A stretch of 64,000 nucleotides of DNA from CAWDCV01 sp963728125 (GTDB lineage Bacteria > Actinomycetota > Actinomycetes > CAWDCV01). Within the stretch, counting starts at the first letter, position 1. Each line of letters starts with the position of its first letter. The stretch is from the NCBI GenBank assembly GCA_963728125.1, contig CAVSIZ010000014.1:21700-85699 (forward strand), given 5' to 3'. The notes below the pieces were generated by a model. The model had not been told where the DNA came from. It saw only the letters and a program-made list of their open reading frames with translations, and did no database searches. A program made the translations under genes and the position numbers. Below, one piece after another: positions 1-7,416 of this stretch.

Positions 1-520
1 GGGCGGCGAACTCCCACTCGGCCTCGGTGGGGAGTTGCTTGCCGGCCCAGGCGGCGTACGCTTCCACGTCCGCCCACGCGACATGAACGACCGGGTGATC
101 GGGCTTCTTCTTCATCGAGCTTCCTGGACCTTCTGGATGTCGCCAGTCGGCCCCCGGCACGTATGTCCACCAGTTGTAGTGGTCGTTCAGATCGACGCGA
201 TGCATCGGAGCCCGGAATACCGTTGACGCGGGAACGAGCAAATCCGGTTTGGCGCCCGGATAGTCCGCAGCATCGGCGGCCCGCTCAGCCACGGTGACAT
301 GGCCGGTGCTGCGGACGAACCGAGCGAACTCGGCGTTGGTGACGGCATGCCGGTCGATCCAGAAGCCGTCCACCGTTACGGGATGGGCGGGCGCCTCTTC
401 CGGGTAGTGATGGTCGGAGCCCATGAGGAACGTCCCGCCGGGAACCCACGCCATGCCTGGCGCCGGCGGACTGACGCGGGCAGTTGGATCCGCCTCGACC
501 GGCATGTTCTTGATGCTCAT
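1..520 (-). CDS. Formylglycine-generating enzyme (SUMF1/EgtB-type fold), C-terminus cut by window edge
   Basis: This enzyme would oxidise a cysteine of a sulfatase to the catalytic formylglycine. Visible motifs are the N-terminal GGTFLMGS, the EEAPAHPV segment, ADWRHPEGPGS and the family signature DHPVVHV followed by LPTEAEWE. About 173 residues are present; the catalytic cysteine region near the C-terminus lies beyond the left edge and cannot be judged. The ATG overlaps the stop of the upstream sulfatase as ATGA, so translation is probably coupled, which fits an enzyme-substrate pair. The protein closely resembles the complete enzyme at 9600-10499 in the same window. The family assignment is secure; activity is inferred. 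Confidence 0.9.
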   Translation of the reverse strand, partial: MSIKNMPVEADPTARVSPPAPGMAWVPGGTFLMGSDHHYPEEAPAHPVTVDGFWIDRHAVTNAEFARFVRSTGHVTVAERAADAADYPGAKPDLLVPASTVFRAPMHRVDLNDHYNWWTYVPGADWRHPEGPGSSMKKKPDHPVVHVAWADVEAYAAWAGKQLPTEAEWEFAA

Positions 521-2010
521 CCGCTGGCAAGGCCGCTCTGCAGCTTCTCCATGGCCTGATCGACCGTAAAGCTGGCCGCCTTCTGGCGTGGCGGAAACTG
601 TGTGAACGTCGTCAGGAACTCTCCGACAATGGCCTGGGTCGGCACTGCCAGGAACGCATGGTCGAGCAGCCAGTCCCAGTAGGTGTTGGAGGTGGTATCG
701 GCCCGCTCATAGGGGTCGGTACGCAAGTTGAACAGCTTGGGCACCCGCAACACCGTGAACGGCTCGGCCCAGACCTGGAGCGTGCCGGCGGCGCGCTGCT
801 CCATGAACACCTGCTTCCAGTTGTCCATGCGCACGGCAGTGAGGTCGCCGTCGTCGGAGAAGTAGAAGAATCCGGGTCGTGGGCCTCTGGTCTCCTGGCC
901 GGTTAGGTACGGAAGCAGGTTGTAGCCGTCCAGGTGTACGCGAAACTGCTTGTCGCCGGCCTGGTGGCCCTGGAGCAGCTTGTTCGTGATGTCGGGGTCA
1001 CCCGCGGCGGCCAGGAACGTCGGCAGCCAGTCCAGGTGGCTGATGATCTCGTTCGAAACACTCCCAGCGGCAATCCTTCCCGGCCAGCGCACCATGGCCG
1101 GCACCCGAAAGGCGCCCTCCCAATTGGTGTTCTTCTCGCTGCGGAACGGCGTCATCGCGCCATCCGGCCAGCTGTTCATATGCGGACCGTTGTCGGTGGA
1201 GTAGATGACGATCGTGTTCTCGCTGATGCCGAGCTCATCGAGCTTGTCGAGCAGGACGCCGACGTGCCGGTCGTGGTCGATCATCGTGTCGTGGTACGGC
1301 GACTGCCATCGCCCAGCCTGCCCGCGGCTCTCTGGCTTGGTGTGAGTTCGAAAATGCATGTGGGTGGTGTTGAACCAGACAAAGAACGGCGTTTCGGCGT
1401 GGTGTTGGCGGTCGATGAAGTCGACGGCGGCCGCCAGGAACTCGTCGTCGACGGTCTCCATGCGCTTCTTGGTCAGTGGGCCGGTGTCCTCGATGCGACC
1501 GTCGGCGTAGCTGTGGATGACCCCGCGGGGGCCGAAGCGCTTCCGGAAGTCGGGGAAGTCCTCGGCCGGCGGGTAGTCGGGCAGCTCAGGCTCCTCCTCG
1601 GCGTTCAGGTGGTACAGGTTGCCGAAGAACTCGTCAAAGCCGTGATTGCTGGGCAGGAACTCGTCCTTGTCGCCGAGATGGTTCTTGCCGAACTGGCCGG
1701 TCGCGTACCCCAGCGGCTTGAGCAGCTCGGCGATCGTCGGGTCCTCGGCCTGCAGCCCCACCTCGGCGCCGGGCAGCCCGACCTTGCTCAACCCGGTACG
1801 GAACACGCTCTGGCCGGTGATGAAGGCTGCCCGCCCCGCGGTGCAGCTCTGCTCCCCGTAGTAGTCGGTGAACCGCATCCCCTCGGCAGCGAGTCGGTCG
1901 ATGTTCGGCGTCCGATAGCCCATCAGCCCGTCGCTGTAACAGCTCAGGTTGCTGATGCCGATGTCGTCACCCCACATGACCAGGATGTTCGGCCTATCGC
2001 CATCGCTCAC
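517..2010 (-). CDS. Type I sulfatase (arylsulfatase family)
   Basis: Hydrolyses a sulfate ester; the substrate is unknown. The 497-residue protein has the N-terminal metal-binding GDD at residues 14-16 and the formylglycine motif CTAGR at 56-60 (C-x-A-x-R, Cys56 being the residue converted). It also has FGKNHLGD near 110 and the metal-binding STDNGPH near 280. I see no signal peptide, so it is probably cytoplasmic. The GTG start has a GGAGG six bases upstream. The gene sits between a CYTH protein and a formylglycine-generating enzyme on the same strand, with an ATGA overlap to the latter. The fold and maturation motif are clear. Confidence 0.93.
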   Translation of the reverse strand: MSDGDRPNILVMWGDDIGISNLSCYSDGLMGYRTPNIDRLAAEGMRFTDYYGEQSCTAGRAAFITGQSVFRTGLSKVGLPGAEVGLQAEDPTIAELLKPLGYATGQFGKNHLGDKDEFLPSNHGFDEFFGNLYHLNAEEEPELPDYPPAEDFPDFRKRFGPRGVIHSYADGRIEDTGPLTKKRMETVDDEFLAAAVDFIDRQHHAETPFFVWFNTTHMHFRTHTKPESRGQAGRWQSPYHDTMIDHDRHVGVLLDKLDELGISENTIVIYSTDNGPHMNSWPDGAMTPFRSEKNTNWEGAFRVPAMVRWPGRIAAGSVSNEIISHLDWLPTFLAAAGDPDITNKLLQGHQAGDKQFRVHLDGYNLLPYLTGQETRGPRPGFFYFSDDGDLTAVRMDNWKQVFMEQRAAGTLQVWAEPFTVLRVPKLFNLRTDPYERADTTSNTYWDWLLDHAFLAVPTQAIVGEFLTTFTQFPPRQKAASFTVDQAMEKLQSGLASG

Positions 2011-2077
2011 CAGGGACCTCCGATCGACGGATGACTGGCGTCACAGTATTGGGAGAGGAGGTCGCCGGGGATACCGC

Positions 2078-2842
2078 TTACGTGCCGGAGAAGAACTCCA
2101 GCGCAGTCTTGGTCTTGGTCTGCTGCTCGCCGGCGAGATCGACGCCCTTCCCCGTGAGAAACGCCCGCGCTTCGGTGGCGACCTGGAAAGCTTCGGACGG
2201 AGCGCACTTCGTCGAGAGTTCGAGGATGCGGGAGCCGTCCGGGTAGAACCACAACTCGGCCACCATCCGACGGCCCAGGCCGGCGGGATTGAACTTGAGC
2301 TTGAGGACGGTGATCGGTCCCAATACCGAGAGGTCGTCCAGGGTGATGTCGTCGGGTGCGTGCGCCGTAAAGAATGCTCGTTGCTCCTTGGAGTACAGCT
2401 TGCGGATTGCGCGGCCTCCGTTGGCGACGTCTTTAACGACGGGATTCGGGAGTGATCCCTTCATCGACGCGGAGCAGACGTAGCCTCCCGGCATCGCATC
2501 GACCTCGACGACCATGTTCTTCGACTTCCGTAGCTCGCTGGGCAACTCGTCGGGAGTCACCGGCCGGAGTTTGATCACCGTGTCGTCCCCGCGCTGCTGG
2601 ACCCGACGGGCTCGAACGACGACGCCTGCCTGGTTGAGCACGAGATCCGGGGTGTCGAAGAAGTACACCTGGCGTATCTGTGCTTCGAGCGGATCCATGT
2701 CCAAGGCGGTGACTGTCGACCGACGCTCCGCATCGGGGATGGTCAGCTTGAGCTCGACGCTGTCCGCGCCCTTGGTGAGCGCGATGACCTCCGCAACCTG
2801 GGTGTCGGACAGGTAAGGGGCGGCTTGTTGCTTGACTGCCAT
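2078..2842 (-). CDS. CYTH (triphosphate tunnel) domain protein
   Basis: CYTH proteins bind organic or inorganic polyphosphates and include triphosphatases and class IV adenylate cyclases. The 254-residue protein shows a VELKL strand near residue 30. This matches the ExExK motif except that the first Glu is Ser. Further along are VRARRV, a VIKLRPV strand with paired Lys/Arg, and a late strand ending FYPDGSRILELS, all typical tunnel strands. AAGGAG precedes the ATG by five bases. It is probably co-transcribed with the downstream sulfatase (67-base gap). The substrate is unknown, and the altered first motif residue makes the catalytic chemistry uncertain. Confidence 0.75.
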   Translation of the reverse strand: MAVKQQAAPYLSDTQVAEVIALTKGADSVELKLTIPDAERRSTVTALDMDPLEAQIRQVYFFDTPDLVLNQAGVVVRARRVQQRGDDTVIKLRPVTPDELPSELRKSKNMVVEVDAMPGGYVCSASMKGSLPNPVVKDVANGGRAIRKLYSKEQRAFFTAHAPDDITLDDLSVLGPITVLKLKFNPAGLGRRMVAELWFYPDGSRILELSTKCAPSEAFQVATEARAFLTGKGVDLAGEQQTKTKTALEFFSGT

Positions 2843-2891
2843 CGGAACTCCTTAGGGTGCGGTCGACTTCGTCGGAGACGCGTCGATTCCT

Positions 2892-3122
2892 TCAGTTGGC
2901 TCGGGCCGTGGCTGCGGAGGCGTGCTCGTGCGGGTGCGGTGCTCGGCAGCCGGCGCACTCTCGGGCATGACGGCATGATCTGTCGCGTGGGCCGCGTACC
3001 AGTCGGCGTAGCGCGAGGACAAACACCATCGCCTGGGTGACGACCGTGGTCTCCGGGCGGGCCGAGACGCCCGCGTAGGCGATCAGCAGCGCGGCAATCA
3101 GCGGCAGCGCCGTCGCGTCCAT
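2892..3122 (-). pseudogene. 5' remnant of a cation/proton antiporter
   Basis: The first 37 codons after a good GGGAGG ribosome site read like the start of a CPA-type antiporter: a hydrophobic helix ALPLIAALLIAYAGVSA, then TTVVTQAMVFVLA. Antiporters normally continue with a GLLLGP-like motif here. Instead the frame runs into basic, non-membrane sequence and stops after 76 codons. In another frame the same stretch ends with a Pro/Ala-rich tail (SAPAAEHRTR onward) whose TAA lies just before the CYTH ribosome site. I read this as a 3'-deleted gene fused to unrelated DNA; a very short expressed membrane peptide is the alternative. Confidence 0.5.
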
Positions 3123-3166
3123 GCATCCTCCCGACCGCCATGAGATCGCGGCGAGTCCGACAGCTC

Positions 3167-3253
3167 TTCACCCGCGGGGGATGAGCTCACGATCGTCCGA
3201 CGATTTGTGGGGCGGCTCGCCCGGCGGGGGCCATCACCTGCGAGAGGTGATGG
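3167..3253 (+). promoter_or_regulatory. Double-hairpin element, copy A
   Basis: Two dyads lie about 50 bases apart upstream of the DUF2550-like gene. The first is TTCACCCGCGGGGGATGA (3167-3184). The second is a perfect nine-base stem, CCATCACCT-gcgag-AGGTGATGG (3231-3253). Similar pairs precede the genes starting at 7417 and 10592. Whether they act as operators or as mRNA structures cannot be told from sequence. Confidence 0.45.
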
Positions 3254-3319
3254 CCTGGCTCACGTGGTGCTCGACCATCGGCCCAGCAGGTCACGAAACA
3301 GCCAGCCTGGGGAGAACGG

Positions 3320-3763
3320 ATGGTCGCGATCGTCCTCGCGCTTCTCGGCGTTCCGGTCTGGCTCGTCGTCGGCATGCTGCTGGGCGGCCTCTACACCAGG
3401 CGCCGGTATCGACGGGCACCCGGTGTGTTCCGATGCAAGATCCGGATGCTCTCCGGCTCCCCAGGAGATGACCCGAGTCCGGGGTGGGGCCGAGCACCGG
3501 CGTACGGACGCTGGGTTCACGACGTCCTTGTCGTGAGTCGTGGACTGGCGTTGGTTCGGTTCGCCGCTCTTCCGGTCGCGGCCGTCATGTCCGGTCCGAC
3601 GAAGGGAGATCCCACCGGGGTCAAAGGACTGGGTCCGGCCCCTGTCGTGGTGTCGCTGCGCCTTGATGACGGATCAGTGATCGAGCTGGCAGCCGCTCAT
3701 GATGACGACGTGAGGATCTTGGGGCCGTATGCCGACGTTGCGGCGTCGCAGCACGACGGGTGA
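3320..3763 (+). CDS. Small single-pass membrane protein, DUF2550-like
   Basis: The protein has 147 residues: an N-terminal transmembrane helix (about residues 2-22, IVLALLGVPVWLVVGMLLGG), then a basic RRRYRR stop-transfer patch and a soluble domain of beta-strand character. That domain contains WGRAPAYGRWVHDVLVV and ends DVRILGPYA. The layout and length resemble DUF2550 proteins of actinobacteria. GGGGAG sits five bases before the ATG. The function is unknown. It stands alone here, preceded by a double-hairpin element and followed without a gap by a decayed SulP gene. The family call is by pattern only. Confidence 0.55.
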   Translation: MVAIVLALLGVPVWLVVGMLLGGLYTRRRYRRAPGVFRCKIRMLSGSPGDDPSPGWGRAPAYGRWVHDVLVVSRGLALVRFAALPVAAVMSGPTKGDPTGVKGLGPAPVVVSLRLDDGSVIELAAAHDDDVRILGPYADVAASQHDG

Positions 3764-3940
3764 TGCGCGGGCGGGTGTCGGCGTTGGCCTGGCTGCGCGG
3801 CTACCAGCCGACATGGCTGCGGGGCGACCTCGCCGCCGGGGTCACGACTACGGCCGTGTCTGCCCTCGCCGCACTGACCGGGCTGCTGTTTCTTTCTCAC
3901 AGGACTGCTGCGGCTGGGCCGCGCTCGGTGGCGGCCAGGA
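3763..3940 (+). pseudogene. SulP anion permease, 5' remnant
   Basis: The frame opens with WLRGYQPTWLRGDLAAG, the characteristic N-terminus of SulP permeases. It then jumps directly to ALAALTGLLFL, which belongs to a later helix, so roughly 90 codons are deleted. A frameshift in the run tttctttctc is needed to continue as LTGLLRLGRA. Homology stops near 3937. The next expected SulP residues (FLADFIS) appear at about 5903, after three intact genes; see the remnant at 5903-6489. The 225 bases from 3938 to the next gene hold nothing I recognise. Confidence 0.7.
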
Positions 3941-4162
3941 CAGCGAGTTCGGCACTCGCTGCGACGCGGCTCGGCCTGGAGCTTTCACTCCGCCGGGACC
4001 TGGCTACTCCCGGGACGAGGTTGATGTCGGATGGGGATAGATCGTTGCCCGCGCGATGGCGGTGCTCCACGACCCCGAGACCCCTTGTTGGCGGGGCGCC
4101 TGGCCCGCCGATACTCTTCGTGGGCCACCGAGGGTTGGGTGATGTCAGAGTGGGAGGCACCC

Positions 4163-4579
4163 GTGGGCATGGGTCCGGTAGATGTGGCGATCATCGGTTT
4201 TCCAGGTAACAAGTTCACGGGCAAGCTCGTGCCTGCCCTCATGGAGCTGGTCGAGAACGGAACGGTCCGCGTCCTGGACTTGCTCTTCGTTTCCAAGGAC
4301 GCCGACGGGGTGGTCTCCTCGTTCCATGTGGCCGATCTCGACGCTGAAAGTCAGCCGAGTTTTCTCCGCGTCAAGGTGGAGGAACCGGGCGCCCTCGGCC
4401 CGGAGGACGCCGAGGAGATCGCCGAGGACCTCGAACCCAACAGTTCTGCTGCTCTACTTGCGTGGGAGAACCTGTGGGCCGCACGTTTCGTCGACGCGCT
4501 GCGCGACGCCGATGCCGTGGTCATCGACCAGATCCGCATCCCTGCTGACGTGGCCGAAGCCGTCCTATCCGGCAGTTAG
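4163..4579 (+). CDS. DUF6325 family protein
   Basis: A small soluble protein of about 138 residues beginning GPVDVAIIGFPGNKFTGKLV, with later VRVLDLLFVSKDADG and a helix AALLAWENLWAARFVDALR, typical of DUF6325 proteins. These are common in actinobacterial stress loci but have no known activity. GGGAGG precedes a GTG by five bases, which I take as the start; the ATG two codons later is an equally reasonable choice, and an in-frame ATG lies 21 bases upstream. It is the first of three intact genes lying inside a broken SulP permease gene. Confidence 0.75.
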   Translation: MGMGPVDVAIIGFPGNKFTGKLVPALMELVENGTVRVLDLLFVSKDADGVVSSFHVADLDAESQPSFLRVKVEEPGALGPEDAEEIAEDLEPNSSAALLAWENLWAARFVDALRDADAVVIDQIRIPADVAEAVLSGS

Positions 4580-4613
4580 CCACCTGGCTCCGGACGAACT
4601 AAGGGGTACTTAG

Positions 4614-4898
4614 ATGGGACTTCTGCGCATGGCTGCCCGTACGGCCGTCGTCGCGGGTACCGCCACGGCCGTCTCCGGGCGGGTCGCTCGCCGGCAGGCG
4701 GCGAAGTACGATCAGCCGAGTTACGACCAGCCGGCCGCGGCTCAGGCTCCCCCGCAGCAGTACGCCGAGCCCCTTCCTGCCGCGCCGGCCGAGGATGAGT
4801 CAATGGCCAAACTGCGGCAGCTCGCCGAATTGCATAACCAGGGTGTGCTGTCCGACGAGGAGTTCGCAGCCGCCAAGGCCAAGATCCTCGGGATCTGA
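4614..4898 (+). CDS. Small SHOCT-domain protein
   Basis: The 94-residue protein has a short basic N-terminus (GRVARRQAAKYD), a Gln/Pro/Ala-rich linker and a C-terminal SHOCT helix pair, KLRQLAELHNQGVLSDEEFA, ending AKILGI. SHOCT domains are short oligomerisation or membrane-tethering modules whose individual roles are mostly unknown. It lies 34 bases after the DUF6325 gene, so the two are probably co-transcribed. A second, shorter SHOCT protein at 8848 shares the LAEL-x-x-QGVL-x-DEEFAA motif. Confidence 0.85.
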   Translation: MGLLRMAARTAVVAGTATAVSGRVARRQAAKYDQPSYDQPAAAQAPPQQYAEPLPAAPAEDESMAKLRQLAELHNQGVLSDEEFAAAKAKILGI

Positions 4899-4932
4899 CC
4901 ACCACCGTACCCGCTGACTCAGCGAGCCAGGC

Positions 4933-5673
4933 GTGGGCACGGCCGACGCGTATACGCGCCTGGCGGCGGTCTATGACGAGATCGTGGTCGATCCCTGCCA
5001 CCAGCGGTGGGCCGCCTTCGTCCACGAGGTTTGGTGCGCGGGTGTTCCGGACGTGCGCAGCGTGCTGGACGTCTGTTGCGGCACCGGGCTGATGGCCGCG
5101 GAGCTCATGGCTCTCGGGTATCGCGTCGTCGGTGTGGACGCCTCCGCCTCGATGCTGGAGCGTGCCCGACGGCTGCTCGGTCCGGACGCGGGTCTGGTCC
5201 AAACGACGCTCCCTGACCTGACGATCGCCGGCGACTTCGATGCGGCGGTGTCCACCTACGACGGGCTGAACTACCTGACCCCGATCGGTCTGCGGACGGC
5301 CCTGCTGGCCGTGGCAAGCCGCCTTCGGGCCGGCGGCTGGTTCATCTTCGACCTGCACACCGACGCAATGATGGGTTTCACCGCGTCAAACCCGGTCGTC
5401 GAGGGCAAGGCGCGCGGTCAGCTCTTCGCGATCGCGAGCGTGGTGGATGTCCGCGCCCGCACGTGCGACACGCGTATCGAGGTCACCCGACTCAGCGACG
5501 GCGACACTTTCACCGAGCACCACCGCCAGCACTTCTTCACCGATGCACAGGTCCAGGGCGCCCTCGCCCACGCAGGATTCCGGGTGGTCGCCGTCACGGC
5601 CGAGTACACGCATGAGCCCGTGACGGCGTCGTCCATGCGGGCCACCTGGATCACCCGTCTCCGTCCGGGCTGA
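4933..5673 (+). CDS. Class I SAM-dependent methyltransferase
   Basis: The 246-residue protein has a complete Rossmann methyltransferase core: motif I VLDVCCGTGLMA near residue 41, the acidic end of strand 2 VVGVDASASML, motif II FDAAVSTYDGLNYL and the post-II segment LRAGGWFIFDLH. The C-terminal half (TFTEHHRQHFFTDAQVQGAL) resembles small-molecule methyltransferases of the ubiquinone/tellurite-resistance type. The substrate is unknown. The start is GTG. It follows the SHOCT gene by 34 bases and is the last intact gene before SulP remains resume. Confidence 0.85.
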   Translation: MGTADAYTRLAAVYDEIVVDPCHQRWAAFVHEVWCAGVPDVRSVLDVCCGTGLMAAELMALGYRVVGVDASASMLERARRLLGPDAGLVQTTLPDLTIAGDFDAAVSTYDGLNYLTPIGLRTALLAVASRLRAGGWFIFDLHTDAMMGFTASNPVVEGKARGQLFAIASVVDVRARTCDTRIEVTRLSDGDTFTEHHRQHFFTDAQVQGALAHAGFRVVAVTAEYTHEPVTASSMRATWITRLRPG

Positions 5674-5902
5674 CCCGTCAACAGCAGCCCGGCGAGCCCG
5701 GCGAGCCCGTGGTCCGGCAACCAGTTCGTCCAACGACCAATGAATTCTTGTGCCGGAGCCTTTCGCCGGCGATCCCGCCCCGAATGCGGGCAATCGCGGC
5801 GGGATGGCCGTGATGCATCTGCTCGCCATCAGTCCGCAGCCACACCGTCTCCACGTCGACACCGAGCATCCTCCGAGCCGCGTTCAGCTCCGGGACTCGG
5901 GT

Positions 5903-6489
5903 AGCTTCCTGGCCGACTTCATCTCCGCGCCGACCCTGATCGGGTTCAAGGCGGGAACCGGTCTGCTCATCGCCGCGGGACAACTGGGCAAGGTGCTCGG
6001 GGCGCCGCAAGAGGCCGACAACTTCTTCAGCAAGGTCGGCTCGACGCTGAGGAATCTCGGAGCAACCAGCTGGGCGACGGCAGCGCTCGCGGCCGCCAGC
6101 ATCACCCTCCTCCTCGCGTTGCGTCGCTGGGTCCACGTTCGTTCCCGGATTTCTGCTGGTCGTCGCCCTCGGCATGCTCGCCGCAGCGGGAACTGGGCTC
6201 GCCGATCGCCGTGTTGACCTCGTGGTCGACTTAAGTCCGGTGCCGGACATCGACATCACGGCGTTGGATGAACCTTCCCGCATTCGATGCCAACGTGCGC
6301 GAGCGTGGCATCACCCCGTGGTTGGCAAACACCAACGCTCGGTTGCTGGACATGATCCGACGAATCCCGAATGCCGACCGGTGGAAGTCGCAGCTCTTCC
6401 GAGACGTCAAGGACGCCGCCGAGGCATACACAGCGAGACGGCGCCGCGAGGTTCCGGTCAATCCGAGGAATCCCACCCGCGAAGGGTGA
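5903..6489 (+). pseudogene. SulP anion permease, 3' remnant with STAS fragment
   Basis: Three frames must be joined. Frame 1 gives SFLADFISAPTLIGFKAGTG, then LLIAAGQLGKVLGAPQ and WATAALAAASITLLLALRRW, the mid-membrane SulP helices. Near 6140-6150 a +1 shift continues as PGFLLVVALGMLAAAGTGLA. The reading then leaps to the STAS domain (VVDLSPVPDIDITALDE), so about 200 codons are missing. Another shift near 6265 gives ERGITPWLANTNARLLDMIR and a tail ending in TGA. It is clearly non-functional. The 229 bases before it (5674-5902) hold no gene I can support. It resumes almost exactly where the 3763-3940 remnant stops. Confidence 0.8.
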
Positions 6490-6557
6490 TGAGCGCTTCC
6501 GCAACCGTGCCGAATCATGGGGGCACCGGAACGGCAGCCGACAGGCGGGGGTGGCGC

Positions 6558-6797
6558 GTGGAAGCCGTCGACTACGAGATCCGGATCAAGGGCCGCGTCA
6601 GCGACTCTCAGCTTCTGGCGTTCGAGGGGATGACGGTGACCGTCGAGCCCGTCGAAACGGTCGCTTATGGCCCGCTCCCGGATCAAGAAGCCGTCCATCA
6701 ACTGATGGCCAAGCTGCAGGCACTGGGCCTGGAAATCGTCGAGATACGCCGCTTGCCTGGTCATCCTGGCGACGAAGGTGCGTCGGACGGGAAGTGA
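6558..6797 (+). CDS. Small conserved protein of the YEIRIKG type (unknown function)
   Basis: The product of about 79 residues begins EAVDYEIRIKGRVSDSQLLA and ends with LQALGLEIVEIRRLP. Strand-helix-strand-helix character suggests a small alpha/beta fold. The GTG at 6558, preceded by a purine-rich gcggggg, is preferred because homology to the neighbour begins there; an in-frame ATG at 6489 overlaps the TGA of the SulP remnant and would add 23 residues. It is related to the protein encoded convergently at 6761-7024, and their 3' ends overlap by 37 bases. The function is unknown. Confidence 0.65.
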   Translation: MEAVDYEIRIKGRVSDSQLLAFEGMTVTVEPVETVAYGPLPDQEAVHQLMAKLQALGLEIVEIRRLPGHPGDEGASDGK

Positions 6798-7024
6798 CTG
6801 GCATCGGGCCGATCGCCAACCCGCGGCAATCGCCGCACATCGATCACCTCGAGCCCAAGCAGGCGAAGCCGCGCCAGTGAGCCGAAGAGAGCGGCCTGGT
6901 CGCGAAATCGGCCGGAGATCGTCGTGGTGGCAGATATGGGTTCCACCTCGAGCCCTGCCTGCTGCGCGGCCAACATGGCGACCGCCCTGCTGCCTCTGAC
7001 CCGAAATGCGTAGCGAGCGGTCAT
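6761..7024 (-). CDS. Small conserved protein, relative of the 6558 product
   Basis: The protein has 87 residues. TARYAFRVRGSRAVAMLAAQ corresponds to YEIRIKGRVSDSQLLAFEG of its convergent neighbour. The middle (ISGRFRDQAALFGSLARLRL) corresponds to VAYGPLPDQEAVHQLMAKLQ, and the end LLGLEVIDVRRLP to ALGLEIVEIRRLP. The two genes are therefore diverged paralogues facing each other tail to tail. I recognise no catalytic residues or membrane segments. Small size and presence in a stress-type island suggest an accessory regulatory role, but that is inference. Confidence 0.65.
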   Translation of the reverse strand: MTARYAFRVRGSRAVAMLAAQQAGLEVEPISATTTISGRFRDQAALFGSLARLRLLGLEVIDVRRLPRVGDRPDASHFPSDAPSSPG

Positions 7025-7036
7025 GCGACAACCTCC

Positions 7037-7200
7037 TCATCCCTCGTCGGTGGCGCCGCGCGTGGGTGACCTAGATACCGCTTCCACCGCGGCCCGCACC
7101 GTGGGGTACACGCGGTTCTCTCCCACCAGCCCAATCAGCCCGACGGCGCGCAGCTGCTGCCGCCTTGCGGCCTTAAGGCGAGCGATGACGAACCCGACGT
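7037..7200 (-). pseudogene. STAS-domain 3' remnant
   Basis: The C-terminal part of an open frame that begins further upstream reads DVGFVIARLKAARRQQLRAV, then GLIGLVGENRVYPTVRAAVEA. This is the last helix-strand-helix of a SulP-type STAS domain (compare the usual GL..IGEDHIFPTVR.AVEA). The upstream part of the frame has no recognisable homology. It is a different STAS from the one in 5903-6489 and is on the other strand, so it is the tail of a second lost permease or STAS protein. Confidence 0.5.
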
Positions 7201-7345
7201 CCTCGGCCGCGAGCGCGGACGAGCCGGTGCAGGATCGGTCGGCGAGCAGCCGGACGGAACGGGGACGGATGTCGCCCGTAGCCATCGCTCGCCAGCACTT
7301 GTGCTTCCACCTCGCCGATCGTCGGGTAACCACATCGCCGCGTCC

Positions 7346-7383
7346 TTCATCCGTCGCGGATGAAATCACCCCCGTCAGGTGAT
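7346..7383 (+). promoter_or_regulatory. Double-hairpin element, copy B
   Basis: The perfect eight-base stem TTCATCCG-tcg-CGGATGAA is immediately followed by ATCACC-cccgtca-GGTGAT. It lies 33 bases before the start codon of the membrane protein at 7417. It is the most compact of the three copies found in this region. Confidence 0.5.
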
Positions 7384-7416
7384 GGGGGGCTCGCTGATCG
7401 CGTGGAGGCTGATCTC

